Shown: positions 43,279 to 52,620, numbered from the stretch's first letter. The stretch is DNA of 64,000 bases from Bacillus cereus ATCC 14579 (GCF_000007825.1 NC_004722.1:3946501-4010500); one strand, 5' to 3'. Translations and numbers: made by a program. Notes: generated by a model from the letters alone, not told the origin.

Positions 43279-45039
43279 ATGTTTAAAGAAGCTATTTATC
43301 ATAGGCCGAAAGATAATTATGCATACGCTTATGATGAACAAACAATTCACATCCGAGTACGTACTAAGAGAGATGATATTCAAAGCGCCGATCTTATTTA
43401 CGGTGATCCTTACGAATGGAAAGACGGGAAATGGATATCAGCAAGTACACCCATGAAAAAAACGGGTTCTACTGCATTATTTGATTATTGGTCCATTTCA
43501 ATCGAACCAAAATTTAAACGCTTACGTTATGCGTTTGAATTAAAATCTGAAACAGACACTCTTATTTATGCAGAGCGAGGATTCTTTTCTAGCATTCCAA
43601 ATGATGATGTTGGTAACTTTTTCTGTTTTCCATTTATTCATGCAGATGATGTATTCAAAGCACCATCTTGGATTAAAGACACCATTTGGTATCAGATTTT
43701 CCCTGAGCGATTCGCTAATGGCGATAGTACGCTGAATCCAGAAAACACCCTTCCTTGGGGAAGTGCGAATCCAACTCCAACTAATTTTTTCGGCGGAGAT
43801 TTTTCTGGTGTTATTCAAAACCTTGATTACCTTGTTAAGCTTGGCATTTCCGGAATATATTTCACACCTATTTTCAAAGCTCATTCAAACCATAAATATG
43901 ACACAATTGACTATATGGAAATTGACCCACAATTTGGGACGAAAGAAACTTTTAAAGAGCTCGTTGAAGAATGTCATAAGCACGGTATAAAAGTAATGCT
44001 CGATGCTGTGTTTAATCATAGTGGATACTTTTTCGAGAAATTTCAAGACGTACTAGAGAATGGTGAGAAGTCCGCATATAAAGAGTGGTTCCACATTCAT
44101 GAATTTCCGATTATAACCGAACCACTTCCAAATTATGATACTTTCGCCTTTACACCGTATATGCCTAAATTAAATACAGCTCATCCAGATGTAAAAGAAT
44201 ACTTACTTGAAGTAGGACGTTATTGGGTACGAGAATTCAATATAGATGGCTGGCGCCTTGATGTCGCCAATGAAGTCGATCACAACTTTTGGAGAGAATT
44301 CCGAACTGAAATAAAGACACTAAATCCTGAAGTATATATTTTGGGAGAAATTTGGCACGATGCCCTTCCGTGGCTACAAGGCGATCAATTTGATGCTGTC
44401 ATGAGCTATCCTGTTACAAACGCTCTACTTTCTTACTTTGCTAACGATTCCATTAAAGCAAGTGAATTCATGAAGCAAATTACAGAATCTCTACATTCCT
44501 ACTCTATGAATGTAAATGAAGCAGCATTTCATTTATTAGATAGCCATGATACTCCAAGAATTTTAACAACATGCAACGGAGATAAAAATAAGTTGAAATT
44601 GCTCTATGTATTCCATCTTTCTTTCATCGGCTCTCCTTGTATTTATTACGGAGATGAAATTGGTATGGATGGCGGCATGGACCCTGATTGCCGTAAATGT
44701 ATGATTTGGGATACTAAAGAACAAGATCATGCATTATTTACCCATATACAAACATTGATTTTATTACGGAAACAACATAAAGCATTTGGAGGACATGGTA
44801 CTTTTCAATTCATCGAAGCAAATGATGAACATAATTATATTTCTTATACGAAAACATATGAGGATGAAACTATCTTTTTCGTTTTAAACCCTACTAATAG
44901 TGAAGTTACAGTTTCACTCCCTCTTCATGTTACTGGTAAGAAAATAATTAACATTTATACAAACGAAGAATTTTCAGCAGAAGCAAGTGTATTACAAGTT
45001 ACACTTCCTCCATATGGATTCTCCATATTAAAATGGTAA
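43279..45039 (+). CDS. mdxD: Maltogenic amylase / cyclomaltodextrinase
   Basis: Glycoside hydrolase family 13 enzyme degrading maltodextrins and cyclodextrins, probably cytoplasmic (no signal peptide). 586 residues: N-terminal CBM34 domain (about 1-120), catalytic barrel with DAVFNHSG, GWRLDVANEVD (nucleophile Asp), ILGEIWHDA (acid Glu) and LLDSHDTPRI, then a C-terminal beta domain. Family length fits. GAAGGGGG before the ATG. Divergent from mdxE with LacI-type boxes between. Confidence 0.92.
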   Translation: MFKEAIYHRPKDNYAYAYDEQTIHIRVRTKRDDIQSADLIYGDPYEWKDGKWISASTPMKKTGSTALFDYWSISIEPKFKRLRYAFELKSETDTLIYAERGFFSSIPNDDVGNFFCFPFIHADDVFKAPSWIKDTIWYQIFPERFANGDSTLNPENTLPWGSANPTPTNFFGGDFSGVIQNLDYLVKLGISGIYFTPIFKAHSNHKYDTIDYMEIDPQFGTKETFKELVEECHKHGIKVMLDAVFNHSGYFFEKFQDVLENGEKSAYKEWFHIHEFPIITEPLPNYDTFAFTPYMPKLNTAHPDVKEYLLEVGRYWVREFNIDGWRLDVANEVDHNFWREFRTEIKTLNPEVYILGEIWHDALPWLQGDQFDAVMSYPVTNALLSYFANDSIKASEFMKQITESLHSYSMNVNEAAFHLLDSHDTPRILTTCNGDKNKLKLLYVFHLSFIGSPCIYYGDEIGMDGGMDPDCRKCMIWDTKEQDHALFTHIQTLILLRKQHKAFGGHGTFQFIEANDEHNYISYTKTYEDETIFFVLNPTNSEVTVSLPLHVTGKKIINIYTNEEFSAEASVLQVTLPPYGFSILKW

Positions 45040-45041
45040 TC

Positions 45042-45085
45042 CAAAAAAGCCTTATGCCAAGTTTGAAGTGGCATAAGGCTTTTTC
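45042..45085. terminator. Terminator between mdxD and malL
   Basis: AAAAAGCCTTATGCCA / TGGCATAAGGCTTTTT stem between convergent genes. Confidence 0.9.
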
Positions 45086-46762
45086 TTATTTCAATTTGAA
45101 CACTATCGCTTCATACGGACGTAATGGAATGTTATCTATTGATCCGATTTCTACATCGTAATTATGTATAAATAACTCTGATTCACTATAACTAATATCC
45201 TTAGGCATTTCAAATACACTTTCATCCGCAGTAAAGTTTGCAATGACAAGTAGTTTTTCATCTCCATATGTTCTTACATAAGCAAAAATAGAAGGGTCAT
45301 TATTTAATATTAAATCATATGATCCATACACAACTATTTCATTATTTTTGCGTAGTTCAATTAATTTCTTATAGTAATAAAAAATTGAACCTTCATCTTG
45401 GATTGCTTGTTTCACATTAATCTCTTTATAGTTAGGATTTACAGTAATCCAAGGTTCACCTTTTGTAAATCCAGCGTGATTCTGATCATTCCACTGCATC
45501 GGAGTTCTAGCATTATCACGACCCTTTATATAAATAGATTCCATTACTTTTTCTATATCTTCACCATGGTCTATCACTTTTTCTTTATACATATTTAACG
45601 TTTCAATATCTCGATATTCATCAATTGACTCAAATCGGACGTTCGTCATTCCGATTTCCTCTCCTTGATAAATATATGGCGTTCCTTTCATCATATGAAG
45701 AACTGTCGCTAACATTTTTGCTGATTCAATGCGATACATTCCATCATTACCAAAACGAGATACAACGCGAGGCTGATCATGATTATTCCAATAAAGGCTA
45801 TTCCATCCGGTATGCTCTAATGCTTTTTGCCACTTTGTTAAATTCTCTTTTAAAGTAAGAAGTGAGCATGGTTTTACATCCCACTTTCCACCTTCTCCTG
45901 AATCTAAATCCATATGTTCAAATTGGAATACCATTTGCAATTCTTTTCGTTCTTCTCCAGTATACAATTTCGCTTCTTCTGTCGTTACACCAGGCATTTC
46001 ACCAACCGTCATAATATCATAATGCGATAATACTTCCTCATTCATTTCATGTAAATATTTATGAATGTTTGGACCGTTCATAAAATGCTTATGACCTGAA
46101 ACATACCCCTCTGCTTCTGTTTCAACAGCTGGTAATCCCTCTTCTTTAGAAATAAAATTAATAACATCCATACGGAAACCATCAATTCCTTTTTCTAACC
46201 AAAACTTCATCATTTCATAAACATCTTGTCTTACCTTTTCATTATCCCAATTTAAATCTGGCTGTTTTTTAGAAAACAGATGTAAATAATATTCATCTGT
46301 CATTTCATCATACTGCCATGCAGATCCACTAAAAGCAGCTCCCCAGTTGTTCGGTTCTTTTCCTTCTTTTCCAGGGCGCCATATATAGTAATCTCTATAT
46401 TTATTATCTTTTGATTTACGTGATTCAATAAACCAATTATGTTCATCAGATGTATGATTAACAACTAAATCCATCATCAATTTCATATTACGTTCATGCA
46501 TTTCATGTAATAGCTCATCCCAATCTTCCATTGTTCCGAACTCGTTCATAATTTTACAATAATCGCTTATATCATAACCATTATCATCATTTGGAGATTC
46601 ATAGACTGGTGATAACCAAATCACATCAATCCCTAACTCTTTTAAGTAATCTAGCTTTGAAATAATCCCTTGAAGGTCTCCTATACCATCACCATTACTA
46701 TCCATAAAGCTACGAGGATAAATTTGATATACTACACTTTCTTTCCACCATTGTTTTTCCAT
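45086..46762 (-). CDS. malL: Oligo-1,6-glucosidase / alpha-glucosidase
   Basis: GH13 alpha-glucosidase releasing glucose from isomalto- and malto-oligosaccharides in the cytoplasm. 558 residues from ATG 46762 (MEKQWWKESVVYQIYPRSFMDSNGDGIGD). Catalytic motifs DLVVNHTS, GFRMDVINFIS, VGEMPGV and WNNHDQPR are all present. The six codons before this ATG have no ribosome site. Divergent from msmX with two LacI-type boxes between. Confidence 0.93.
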   Translation of the reverse strand: MEKQWWKESVVYQIYPRSFMDSNGDGIGDLQGIISKLDYLKELGIDVIWLSPVYESPNDDNGYDISDYCKIMNEFGTMEDWDELLHEMHERNMKLMMDLVVNHTSDEHNWFIESRKSKDNKYRDYYIWRPGKEGKEPNNWGAAFSGSAWQYDEMTDEYYLHLFSKKQPDLNWDNEKVRQDVYEMMKFWLEKGIDGFRMDVINFISKEEGLPAVETEAEGYVSGHKHFMNGPNIHKYLHEMNEEVLSHYDIMTVGEMPGVTTEEAKLYTGEERKELQMVFQFEHMDLDSGEGGKWDVKPCSLLTLKENLTKWQKALEHTGWNSLYWNNHDQPRVVSRFGNDGMYRIESAKMLATVLHMMKGTPYIYQGEEIGMTNVRFESIDEYRDIETLNMYKEKVIDHGEDIEKVMESIYIKGRDNARTPMQWNDQNHAGFTKGEPWITVNPNYKEINVKQAIQDEGSIFYYYKKLIELRKNNEIVVYGSYDLILNNDPSIFAYVRTYGDEKLLVIANFTADESVFEMPKDISYSESELFIHNYDVEIGSIDNIPLRPYEAIVFKLK

Positions 46763-46805
46763 TATGCTACCCCATTTCATTCATCATTCATTTTTCTCTT
46801 TTTTA

Positions 46806-46825
46806 AGGCGCAAACGTTTTCATTA
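46806..46825. promoter_or_regulatory. CcpA/MalR-type operator before malL
   Basis: GCGCAAACGTTTTCAT at about 46808-46823, 45 bases upstream of the malL start. Confidence 0.65.
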
Positions 46826-46926
46826 ATGAATGATAACAGATTCTATCTCAATTTAAAATAGCGCTTACAATTTTTATTGTTCTTTTTCTAAGAAAACATG
46901 CGAAAATCACTAATAACTCTCCAATA

Positions 46927-47003
46927 TATGAAAACGTTTTATTTTTTTATTTATTTTTTGAATCTATTCGTTTATAATGAACTCAAAGAAAACGTTTGCA
47001 TAA
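46927..47003. promoter_or_regulatory. CcpA/MalR-type operators before msmX
   Basis: TGAAAACGTTTTAT at 46929-46942 and GAAAACGTTTGCAT at 46988-47001, just upstream of the msmX ribosome site. Confidence 0.65.
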
Positions 47004-47024
47004 TTATTTCTAGGGGGAAATACC

Positions 47025-48125
47025 ATGGCAGAACTTAAATTAGAAAACATTTATAAGATATATGATAATAACGTAACAGCTGTAACTGATTTTAATTTAC
47101 ACATTCAAGATAAAGAATTTATCGTATTTGTCGGTCCTTCTGGATGCGGAAAATCTACAACGTTACGAATGGTAGCTGGACTCGAAGATATTTCAAAAGG
47201 CGAGTTTTCAATTGATGGTAAACTAATGAATGATGTTCCTCCAAAAGATCGAGATATCGCAATGGTATTCCAAAACTACGCTCTTTATCCACATATGAGT
47301 GTATATGATAATATGGCATTTGGATTAAAACTTCGAAAAATACCAAAAGATGAAATCGATCGTCGTGTAAAAGATGCAGCAAAAATTTTAGGACTTGAAC
47401 AATATTTAGATAGAAAACCGAAAGCATTATCAGGTGGACAGCGCCAACGTGTTGCGTTAGGTAGAGCAATCGTTCGAGATGCAAAAGTTTTCTTAATGGA
47501 CGAGCCATTATCAAACTTAGATGCTAAACTCCGTGTTGCAATGCGCTCAGAAATTTCTAAGCTACATCATCGCCTTGGAACAACAACAATTTATGTAACA
47601 CATGATCAAACAGAAGCAATGACTATGGCTTCGCGTCTTGTCGTTATGAAGGATGGAAAAATCCAACAAATTGGAACTCCAAAAGAAGTATATGAAACAC
47701 CAGAAAACATCTTCGTGGGTGGATTTATCGGCTCACCAGCTATGAACTTCTTCCGTGGTAAATTGACTGAAACCGATTTCGTTATAGACAATACTATAAA
47801 AATTAAAGTATCTGAAGGAAAAATGAAGATGCTACGTGAACAAGGCTATGTAAATAAGGAAATTGTTTTAGGTATTCGTCCAGAGGACATTCATGATGAA
47901 CTACTATTTTTAGAAGCTTCACAATCTACTGCCTTCACAACAAAAATTGAAGTCGCTGAGTTATTAGGTGCTGAATCCATTTTATATATGAAACTTGGGA
48001 ATCAAGATTTTGCGGCACGTGTAGATGCAAGACATACGTTTTCACCTGGTGACCAAATTAAATTAGCATTTGATATGAATAAAGCGCATTTCTTTGATAA
48101 CCAAACTGAACAACGTATTCGCTAA
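47025..48125 (+). CDS. msmX: Sugar ABC transporter ATP-binding protein MsmX (MalK family)
   Basis: 366 residues. Walker A GPSGCGKST (about 37-45), Q-loop QNYALYPHM, signature LSGGQRQRVALG, Walker B VFLMDEP, and switch VTHDQTEA; C-terminal regulatory OB domain (from about 240) as in MalK. Energises MdxF/MdxG and perhaps other sugar importers. CTAGGGGGAAA before the ATG. Terminator follows. Confidence 0.95.
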   Translation: MAELKLENIYKIYDNNVTAVTDFNLHIQDKEFIVFVGPSGCGKSTTLRMVAGLEDISKGEFSIDGKLMNDVPPKDRDIAMVFQNYALYPHMSVYDNMAFGLKLRKIPKDEIDRRVKDAAKILGLEQYLDRKPKALSGGQRQRVALGRAIVRDAKVFLMDEPLSNLDAKLRVAMRSEISKLHHRLGTTTIYVTHDQTEAMTMASRLVVMKDGKIQQIGTPKEVYETPENIFVGGFIGSPAMNFFRGKLTETDFVIDNTIKIKVSEGKMKMLREQGYVNKEIVLGIRPEDIHDELLFLEASQSTAFTTKIEVAELLGAESILYMKLGNQDFAARVDARHTFSPGDQIKLAFDMNKAHFFDNQTEQRIR

Positions 48126-48149
48126 AAAATTTATCTTTACTATACACAT

Positions 48150-48187
48150 ATAAAAAACCGTCCACATATATTGAGGGCGGTTTTCAT
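48150..48187. terminator. Terminator between msmX and SDR fragment
   Basis: AAACCGTCC / GGGCGGTTTT stem (one mismatch) with T-run. Confidence 0.75.
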
Positions 48188-48189
48188 TA

Positions 48190-48666
48190 TTATACTAGGG
48201 CTTCTACTGTATGAAATGATTGTCCTTTCGTGCCAATAATACCGAAAATCGGTAAATCACTAAGCACCACTTCTTCTTGCTGTTTCATAAAAGATGACGT
48301 TAATTGTTTTATCTCTATCCAAACGTCATTAATACAAAGTACATTGGAATCGTTCTCTTGTTGGCGAGAAAAAATAGAATCTATTTTATATAAACCAGCA
48401 TTTTGAAAAAGCATGTCAATGCGACTGAATGCATTCAAAGTAATGCTAATAACGCGTTGCCAATCTCCTTGCTTTTCCATATCATAGAATACAAAAAGGG
48501 CTTCTCCGCCTAGATTCGTAATTTCCTCCACTGTTGCTTGTCCACTCTCTTGATCAATGTCCGTCACAATAACTTTTGCGCCTTGTTTAGCCAACAAAAG
48601 AGCTGTATTACGTCCAATACCGATGCCACCGCCAGTTACGATAGCAACTTTTCCTGCAAGCTTCAT
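48190..48666 (-). CDS. Truncated short-chain dehydrogenase (SDR)
   Basis: 158 residues from ATG 48666 (MKLAGKVAIVTGGGIGIGRNTALLL), with AAGGGG about 8 bases upstream; full SDRs have about 250. NAD-binding motif TGGGIGIG and NAG (FQNAGLYKID) are present, but the chain ends just where the YxxxK active site would come (FGIIGTKGQSFHTVEALV). It should not be an active dehydrogenase. The middle is also diverged. Decaying gene or a nucleotide-binding remnant. A cre-like box lies upstream. Confidence 0.7.
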   Translation of the reverse strand: MKLAGKVAIVTGGGIGIGRNTALLLAKQGAKVIVTDIDQESGQATVEEITNLGGEALFVFYDMEKQGDWQRVISITLNAFSRIDMLFQNAGLYKIDSIFSRQQENDSNVLCINDVWIEIKQLTSSFMKQQEEVVLSDLPIFGIIGTKGQSFHTVEALV

Positions 48667-48753
48667 TTTCATTACCCCTTCTATAAGTCTTACCGTCATT
48701 CAGTATACTCCTTTATGAGATTATTCTGCAAGCAAGAAAAATTGCCATTCGAT

Positions 48754-48771
48754 TGTGTAAACGTTTACTTT
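48754..48771. promoter_or_regulatory. cre-like site upstream of the truncated SDR
   Basis: TGTAAACGTTTACT (48756-48769) matches the cre consensus almost perfectly. It lies about 90 bases before the SDR start and overlaps the region just after the 29-codon gene, so CcpA control of one of them is plausible. Confidence 0.6.
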
Positions 48772-48861
48772 TTATCCTTCTTTTTTCTTACTCTTACGCT
48801 GATCAAGAACTAGACCGATAAAAATGAGAATGCCCCAAAAAATTATGCTACCTCCTGTCAT
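48772..48861 (-). CDS. Very small membrane protein, 29 residues
   Basis: Begins MTGGSIIFWGILIFIGLVLD and ends with a Lys-rich tail QRKSKKKEG. One membrane segment with a positive C-terminus. AAGGGGGAAG lies about 6 bases before the ATG. No family recognised. Stands alone in a 400-base interval. Confidence 0.6.
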   Translation of the reverse strand: MTGGSIIFWGILIFIGLVLDQRKSKKKEG

Positions 48862-49029
48862 CTCAACTTCCCCCTTATTATATAAAGTAAAACTTTAATC
48901 AGCCCCAAATGGTGAGATAAAGATATTATTTTTAATTATTATACCATTATCTTAATTTTCAATCTATTATAAATAGAAATGACACATTTTAGTTTTTCCT
49001 TACTGTAAATATTCACAATATACTTATAA

Positions 49030-49072
49030 AATAAAAAAAGACCCTTTTATATATAAAAGGGTCTTTTTTTAT
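49030..49072. terminator. Terminator after RDD protein gene
   Basis: Perfect 16-base stem AAAGACCCTTTTATAT / ATATAAAAGGGTCTTT with A/T runs; ends the RDD gene on the minus strand. Confidence 0.88.
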
Positions 49073-49076
49073 TTTA

Positions 49077-49532
49077 TTATACAAGACTTATTATTTTCGT
49101 CTTTGTAATTAAGTCCTGAAAACCGCAATTGTCTTTGCGGAACAACATCATATATACGTTACATATTAATGGAATTCCTAATAGCAATACGTTCGGTAAT
49201 AACACTACAAAAAATCTTATAATTAATGTTTGCAACGTTAGCTTTTCACTCTTCAATGAAATTAATTTTATTCTCGTTACCTTTTTGCCAAGTGTAACAC
49301 CGTTCCAAATAAAGGGTAATACAATAAAATATATCGCCATTAATATGAAAACTACTGCGAAATCATATCTAAAATCACCTAAGCTTATATTAAAGCGCTT
49401 AAACATAGCACTATAGTTTCCGGTCATAATAGCTACTACTGCACCATACATAACCGAGATTAAAAACATGTCAATTAGGGAAGCACCTATGCGATTCATT
49501 ACAAGCGCTGGACGATGCATCTTTAACTTCAT
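49077..49532 (-). CDS. RDD family membrane protein
   Basis: 151 residues, three membrane segments. RIGASLIDMFLISVMYG carries the Arg-Asp (R...D) signature of the RDD family; GVTLGKKVTRIKL is the second conserved block. Transport-like role unknown in this group. GGAGTCGAC before the ATG. Monocistronic. Confidence 0.85.
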   Translation of the reverse strand: MKLKMHRPALVMNRIGASLIDMFLISVMYGAVVAIMTGNYSAMFKRFNISLGDFRYDFAVVFILMAIYFIVLPFIWNGVTLGKKVTRIKLISLKSEKLTLQTLIIRFFVVLLPNVLLLGIPLICNVYMMLFRKDNCGFQDLITKTKIISLV

Positions 49533-49663
49533 TTTATGTCGACTCCTTCATATCCTTCTTTACCCGTCTCATCGTACCACTTCTAAAAAACATTGTAAAC
49601 TAGCGTTTCTCTTACTTTTCTTGTACAATTTGTTACAATAGCATTATAAAGGAGGTTCCCATA

Positions 49664-50095
49664 TTGAAAAAATGGATAATCCTATTCGTCGCCTTCCTAT
49701 TAACTGGTTGTGCAGGAAACACAAGTCACTTAACTTATACGGTTAACGATGAATACGAACTCATACGTACTTCTGGAAATGCATTTGAACTTTTCCCCTC
49801 GCAAGATGCTGTATATGCCACACAATACATCCCTGCAAAAATTACAGACATTGCTTGGGATGATAAATACATTATTGCAAAACAAACTGAGGAAAAATCA
49901 GATCCAAATAACCCTGACGCAGCAATTGCAAATAAAAAAAGTGAACATTATTGGATTATTGATGTAAAGCACAATAAACGTTTCGGTCCCTACAATGAAA
50001 AGCAATTTAATGAACAAAAAGATGCGTTTAAAATTAAGGTGCCTTTTCAAAATGTAGATTCATACATAAAAGAAATAAAAAAACAGTCAGCATAA
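49664..50095 (+). CDS. Small lipoprotein, DUF3997-like
   Basis: 143 residues. Signal MKKWIILFVAFLLTGC with lipobox Cys16; the body YTVNDEYELIRTSGNAFELFPSQ ... YWIIDVKHNKRFGPYNEKQF resembles DUF3997 lipoproteins. TTG start with AAAGGAGGT 6 bases upstream. Function unknown. Convergent with the next lipoprotein, sharing a terminator. Confidence 0.7.
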   Translation: MKKWIILFVAFLLTGCAGNTSHLTYTVNDEYELIRTSGNAFELFPSQDAVYATQYIPAKITDIAWDDKYIIAKQTEEKSDPNNPDAAIANKKSEHYWIIDVKHNKRFGPYNEKQFNEQKDAFKIKVPFQNVDSYIKEIKKQSA

Positions 50096-50117
50096 TATTT
50101 GTATGCTGACTGTTTTG
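50079..50117. terminator. Terminator between two lipoprotein genes
   Basis: AAAACAGTCAGCATA / TATGCTGACTGTTTT stem; overlaps the end of the first gene. Confidence 0.88.
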
Positions 50118-50124
50118 TCTTACA

Positions 50125-50886
50125 TTATTTTAGTGAGATGTTAAACGTTTGTGGCTCTTTTACAACATCTTGTGTTTCTGAATCTCCTGCAAGTAAATCA
50201 TCAGTTGTAAACTGAATATCCTTTACCTTGTCTTTTCCATCGTCAAGTATTAAACCAATAATACCATCTCTTATTTCACCAGGCTTATAGTCTTCTCTTG
50301 ATACATTTTTTGTACCAACTAACGTATCTTCGTCATATAAAAAGTTTTGAGTGGCTACTTTAAAATGTTGCTTACCATTAATCATAACATCATTCATAGA
50401 GAAAAATTGCATATTTTTATTCCCGCTATTCTCCACTTTATATGTAATCTCAACGTAACGAATTGTATTACTAATCTCTGTTCCACTTAGCGATGCATAT
50501 AATTCTGCATCTTCTTGGCTTACTTTATCCCCTAATCTACGTTTTACTTCTTCAGGAGTTAGTGCCGTGTATACTTTCAATGTATTTTTTGCCTTTTCAC
50601 TCATTTGTGATAAAGAGATTACTTTCACATCTTGTACGTGAATTTTCATTGGCGCTACTTCAAATGTTTGATTCACAGAATGCATCTGCTCTAACTTGAA
50701 AGTACCCCATCCTGTTTCTTTCACTTTTTGTCCTACTTTTTTCAGCTCACGCCCACCATATTCTTTCGTTTCAGGAATAGATTCTTTCTTCTTCGGTTCA
50801 GCTTTCTTTTCTTCTTGATGGAAGCAACCACTTAACATAAGAAGAAAACTACATAAAACAAAAATACTTTTCCATGCTTTCATCAT
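50125..50886 (-). CDS. Lipoprotein, DUF5068/DUF4352-like
   Basis: 253 residues from ATG 50886 (or 50883). Signal peptide ending LMLSGC, then a Lys/Glu linker (EEKKAEPKKKES) and a beta-rich domain that in this family has YVEITYKVENSGNKNMQFFSMNDVMI, typical of Telomeric-repeat-like/DUF4352 immunoglobulin folds. AGGAGA lies 6 to 9 bases upstream. Function unknown. Confidence 0.7.
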   Translation of the reverse strand: MMKAWKSIFVLCSFLLMLSGCFHQEEKKAEPKKKESIPETKEYGGRELKKVGQKVKETGWGTFKLEQMHSVNQTFEVAPMKIHVQDVKVISLSQMSEKAKNTLKVYTALTPEEVKRRLGDKVSQEDAELYASLSGTEISNTIRYVEITYKVENSGNKNMQFFSMNDVMINGKQHFKVATQNFLYDEDTLVGTKNVSREDYKPGEIRDGIIGLILDDGKDKVKDIQFTTDDLLAGDSETQDVVKEPQTFNISLK

Positions 50887-50923
50887 TTCATTTCTCCTAA
50901 CGCTATCATTCATGAATATAAAA

Positions 50924-51652
50924 TTAGTCCCTTGCTTTGTAAACTATAGAAACAATGACAATTCCACAAAATGAACTTGTCAGTCCAGATACTATTATAC
51001 CTCCAATTTGGAAAATATGAAAATAGGGGTCTAGGAACGCATGCACGATAAATATAAAAGCTGTCACAATGATTATCGAAACCCAATACTTTCTTTTTTC
51101 TAAAGCTACAATCATATCTTTCCCTGTTTCATCTTTATACTTCCATAGTACGTATAATAGCAATAATAAGCCAACACATGTACTCCCATGTTGCATATAT
51201 TTATACAATGGAATACTGTGTAATTCAATTTGTAACAATGCTATTTTCATAACGAAATAGCCTGTATTATGAGTAAATGCATCCCAAACGACATGCGTGA
51301 GCATACCTAATAATGCAGAATAGCAAAATACAAAGAATTCTTTCCAGGTATGTAGCCCCCACCTCTCATCTATTGCATATGAATAATAACCAGCAAACGG
51401 TTTAGGCAAATGCGTTATAAACGGCTTTTTTAAAATGTAATGATATATGTATGCGATTAGAAATACAAGCGGTAAATTTAAATATAGGAACCCAAGCCAT
51501 GTATGGCCAATAACACCATAGGGTCTAAAGTGCAAAAAATATTCAAAGTCAGGCGCCATACTACCTAATATAAGAGCCGTTACTGAAATATGTTTAGAGT
51601 GCTTTTTCGCAAAAGGAAGAACTGCTGCTGGATGTGCAAATGTAAACGGCAT
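50924..51652 (-). CDS. DUF4184 membrane protein
   Basis: 242 residues, about six membrane helices. MPFTFAHPAAVLPF and SMAPDFEYFL at the start are the hallmark of DUF4184; conserved His and Asp (H7, D46 region, and HVVWDAFTHN) could bind metal, related to the YdjM/phospholipase-like membrane hydrolases. Substrate unknown. GGAGTTAAAG before the ATG. Confidence 0.85.
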   Translation of the reverse strand: MPFTFAHPAAVLPFAKKHSKHISVTALILGSMAPDFEYFLHFRPYGVIGHTWLGFLYLNLPLVFLIAYIYHYILKKPFITHLPKPFAGYYSYAIDERWGLHTWKEFFVFCYSALLGMLTHVVWDAFTHNTGYFVMKIALLQIELHSIPLYKYMQHGSTCVGLLLLLYVLWKYKDETGKDMIVALEKRKYWVSIIIVTAFIFIVHAFLDPYFHIFQIGGIIVSGLTSSFCGIVIVSIVYKARD

Positions 51653-51800
51653 ACTTTAACTCCTTCTCACATTTTCAATAGAATACCATATATCATAACG
51701 AGAGAATGAATCTTCATGCAATATTTATTTTCACATTGGAATATGATAGTTTAAATGATATAATCCACATAAAATATTCAGAAAACAAGAAGGGATTCAG

Positions 51801-51857
51801 GTGTCATTAACACTTGTATTTGCTGCCTTTTTAAATTCAAAATCCGTTATGAATTGA
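51801..51857 (+). CDS. Possible leader peptide, 18 residues, before the ATPase
   Basis: GTG with AGAAGGGA upstream, reading MSLTLVFAAFLNSKSVMN then TGA. It ends 10 bases before the TTG start of the ATPase gene, and the GAGGT site for the ATPase follows the TGA directly. It could be a translational leader, or a chance frame. Confidence 0.35.
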   Translation: MSLTLVFAAFLNSKSVMN

Positions 51858-51867
51858 GGTTTATATA

Positions 51868-52620
51868 TTGATTGACGTACCCTTTTTACAAAATGTCACA
51901 TTAAAAAAAGAAAATATCCCTAGTTTTTTTTTATATCCTTACTGCTTACCCGCTATTCGAACATTACAATCACTAGATTTCCATCCAAATGTAACATTCA
52001 TTATTGGAGAAAACGGAACAGGTAAATCAACATTACTTGAAGGAATTGCGATTGCGTTAGGTTTTAATGCAGAAGGTGGAACGAAGAACTTCCGCTTTAG
52101 CACAAACGATTCCCATTCATCTTTACATGAATACCTTCGAATTTCAAAAAGTTTCAATACACCAAACGACGGTTTCTTTCTTCGCGCTGAATCATTTTAT
52201 AACGTTGCTTCTTATATTGATGAAATAGATGCTGATAGAGAAGCACGTGGGAATCCGGTTATCAACTCTTATGGTGGTATCTCACTACACAAACAATCAC
52301 ACGGTGAATCATTCTTCTCATTATTTATGAACCGTTTTTCAGGACAAGGTTTATACATTTTAGATGAGCCTGAGGCAGCTTTATCACCAATGAGACAACT
52401 TTCCATGCTCATTCGAATGCACGAACTAGCTGAACAAGGTTCACAATTTGTTATCGCGACGCATTCTCCTATTTTAATGGCTTATCCTGAATCCACTATA
52501 TATTCTTTAACACAAGAGGGAATTCACGAATCCACATTAGAAGAAACTGAGCATTACCAAACGACGAAACTTTTCTTTGAAAATCGCGATCGATTATTCC
52601 ATCATCTATTTGAGTCGTAA
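51868..52620 (+). CDS. AAA-type ATPase, orphan ABC/SMC-like
   Basis: 250 residues. Walker A GENGTGKST (about 48-56) after a short N-terminal domain, a signature-like stretch HGESFFSLF, Walker B GLYILDEPEAALSP and switch VIATHSPILM. This is the compact ATPase group related to SMC/ABC proteins (AAA_21/AAA_15-like). It has no nuclease domain. TTG start at 51868 with GAGGT about 9 bases upstream. No partner gene is adjacent, so no defence system can be claimed. Confidence 0.85.
   Translation: MIDVPFLQNVTLKKENIPSFFLYPYCLPAIRTLQSLDFHPNVTFIIGENGTGKSTLLEGIAIALGFNAEGGTKNFRFSTNDSHSSLHEYLRISKSFNTPNDGFFLRAESFYNVASYIDEIDADREARGNPVINSYGGISLHKQSHGESFFSLFMNRFSGQGLYILDEPEAALSPMRQLSMLIRMHELAEQGSQFVIATHSPILMAYPESTIYSLTQEGIHESTLEETEHYQTTKLFFENRDRLFHHLFES

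Noticed and set aside
51868..52620. ATPase as part of a phage defence system
   Set aside because: No nuclease, HNH partner, toxin or integrase next to it; the ATPase alone is not evidence.
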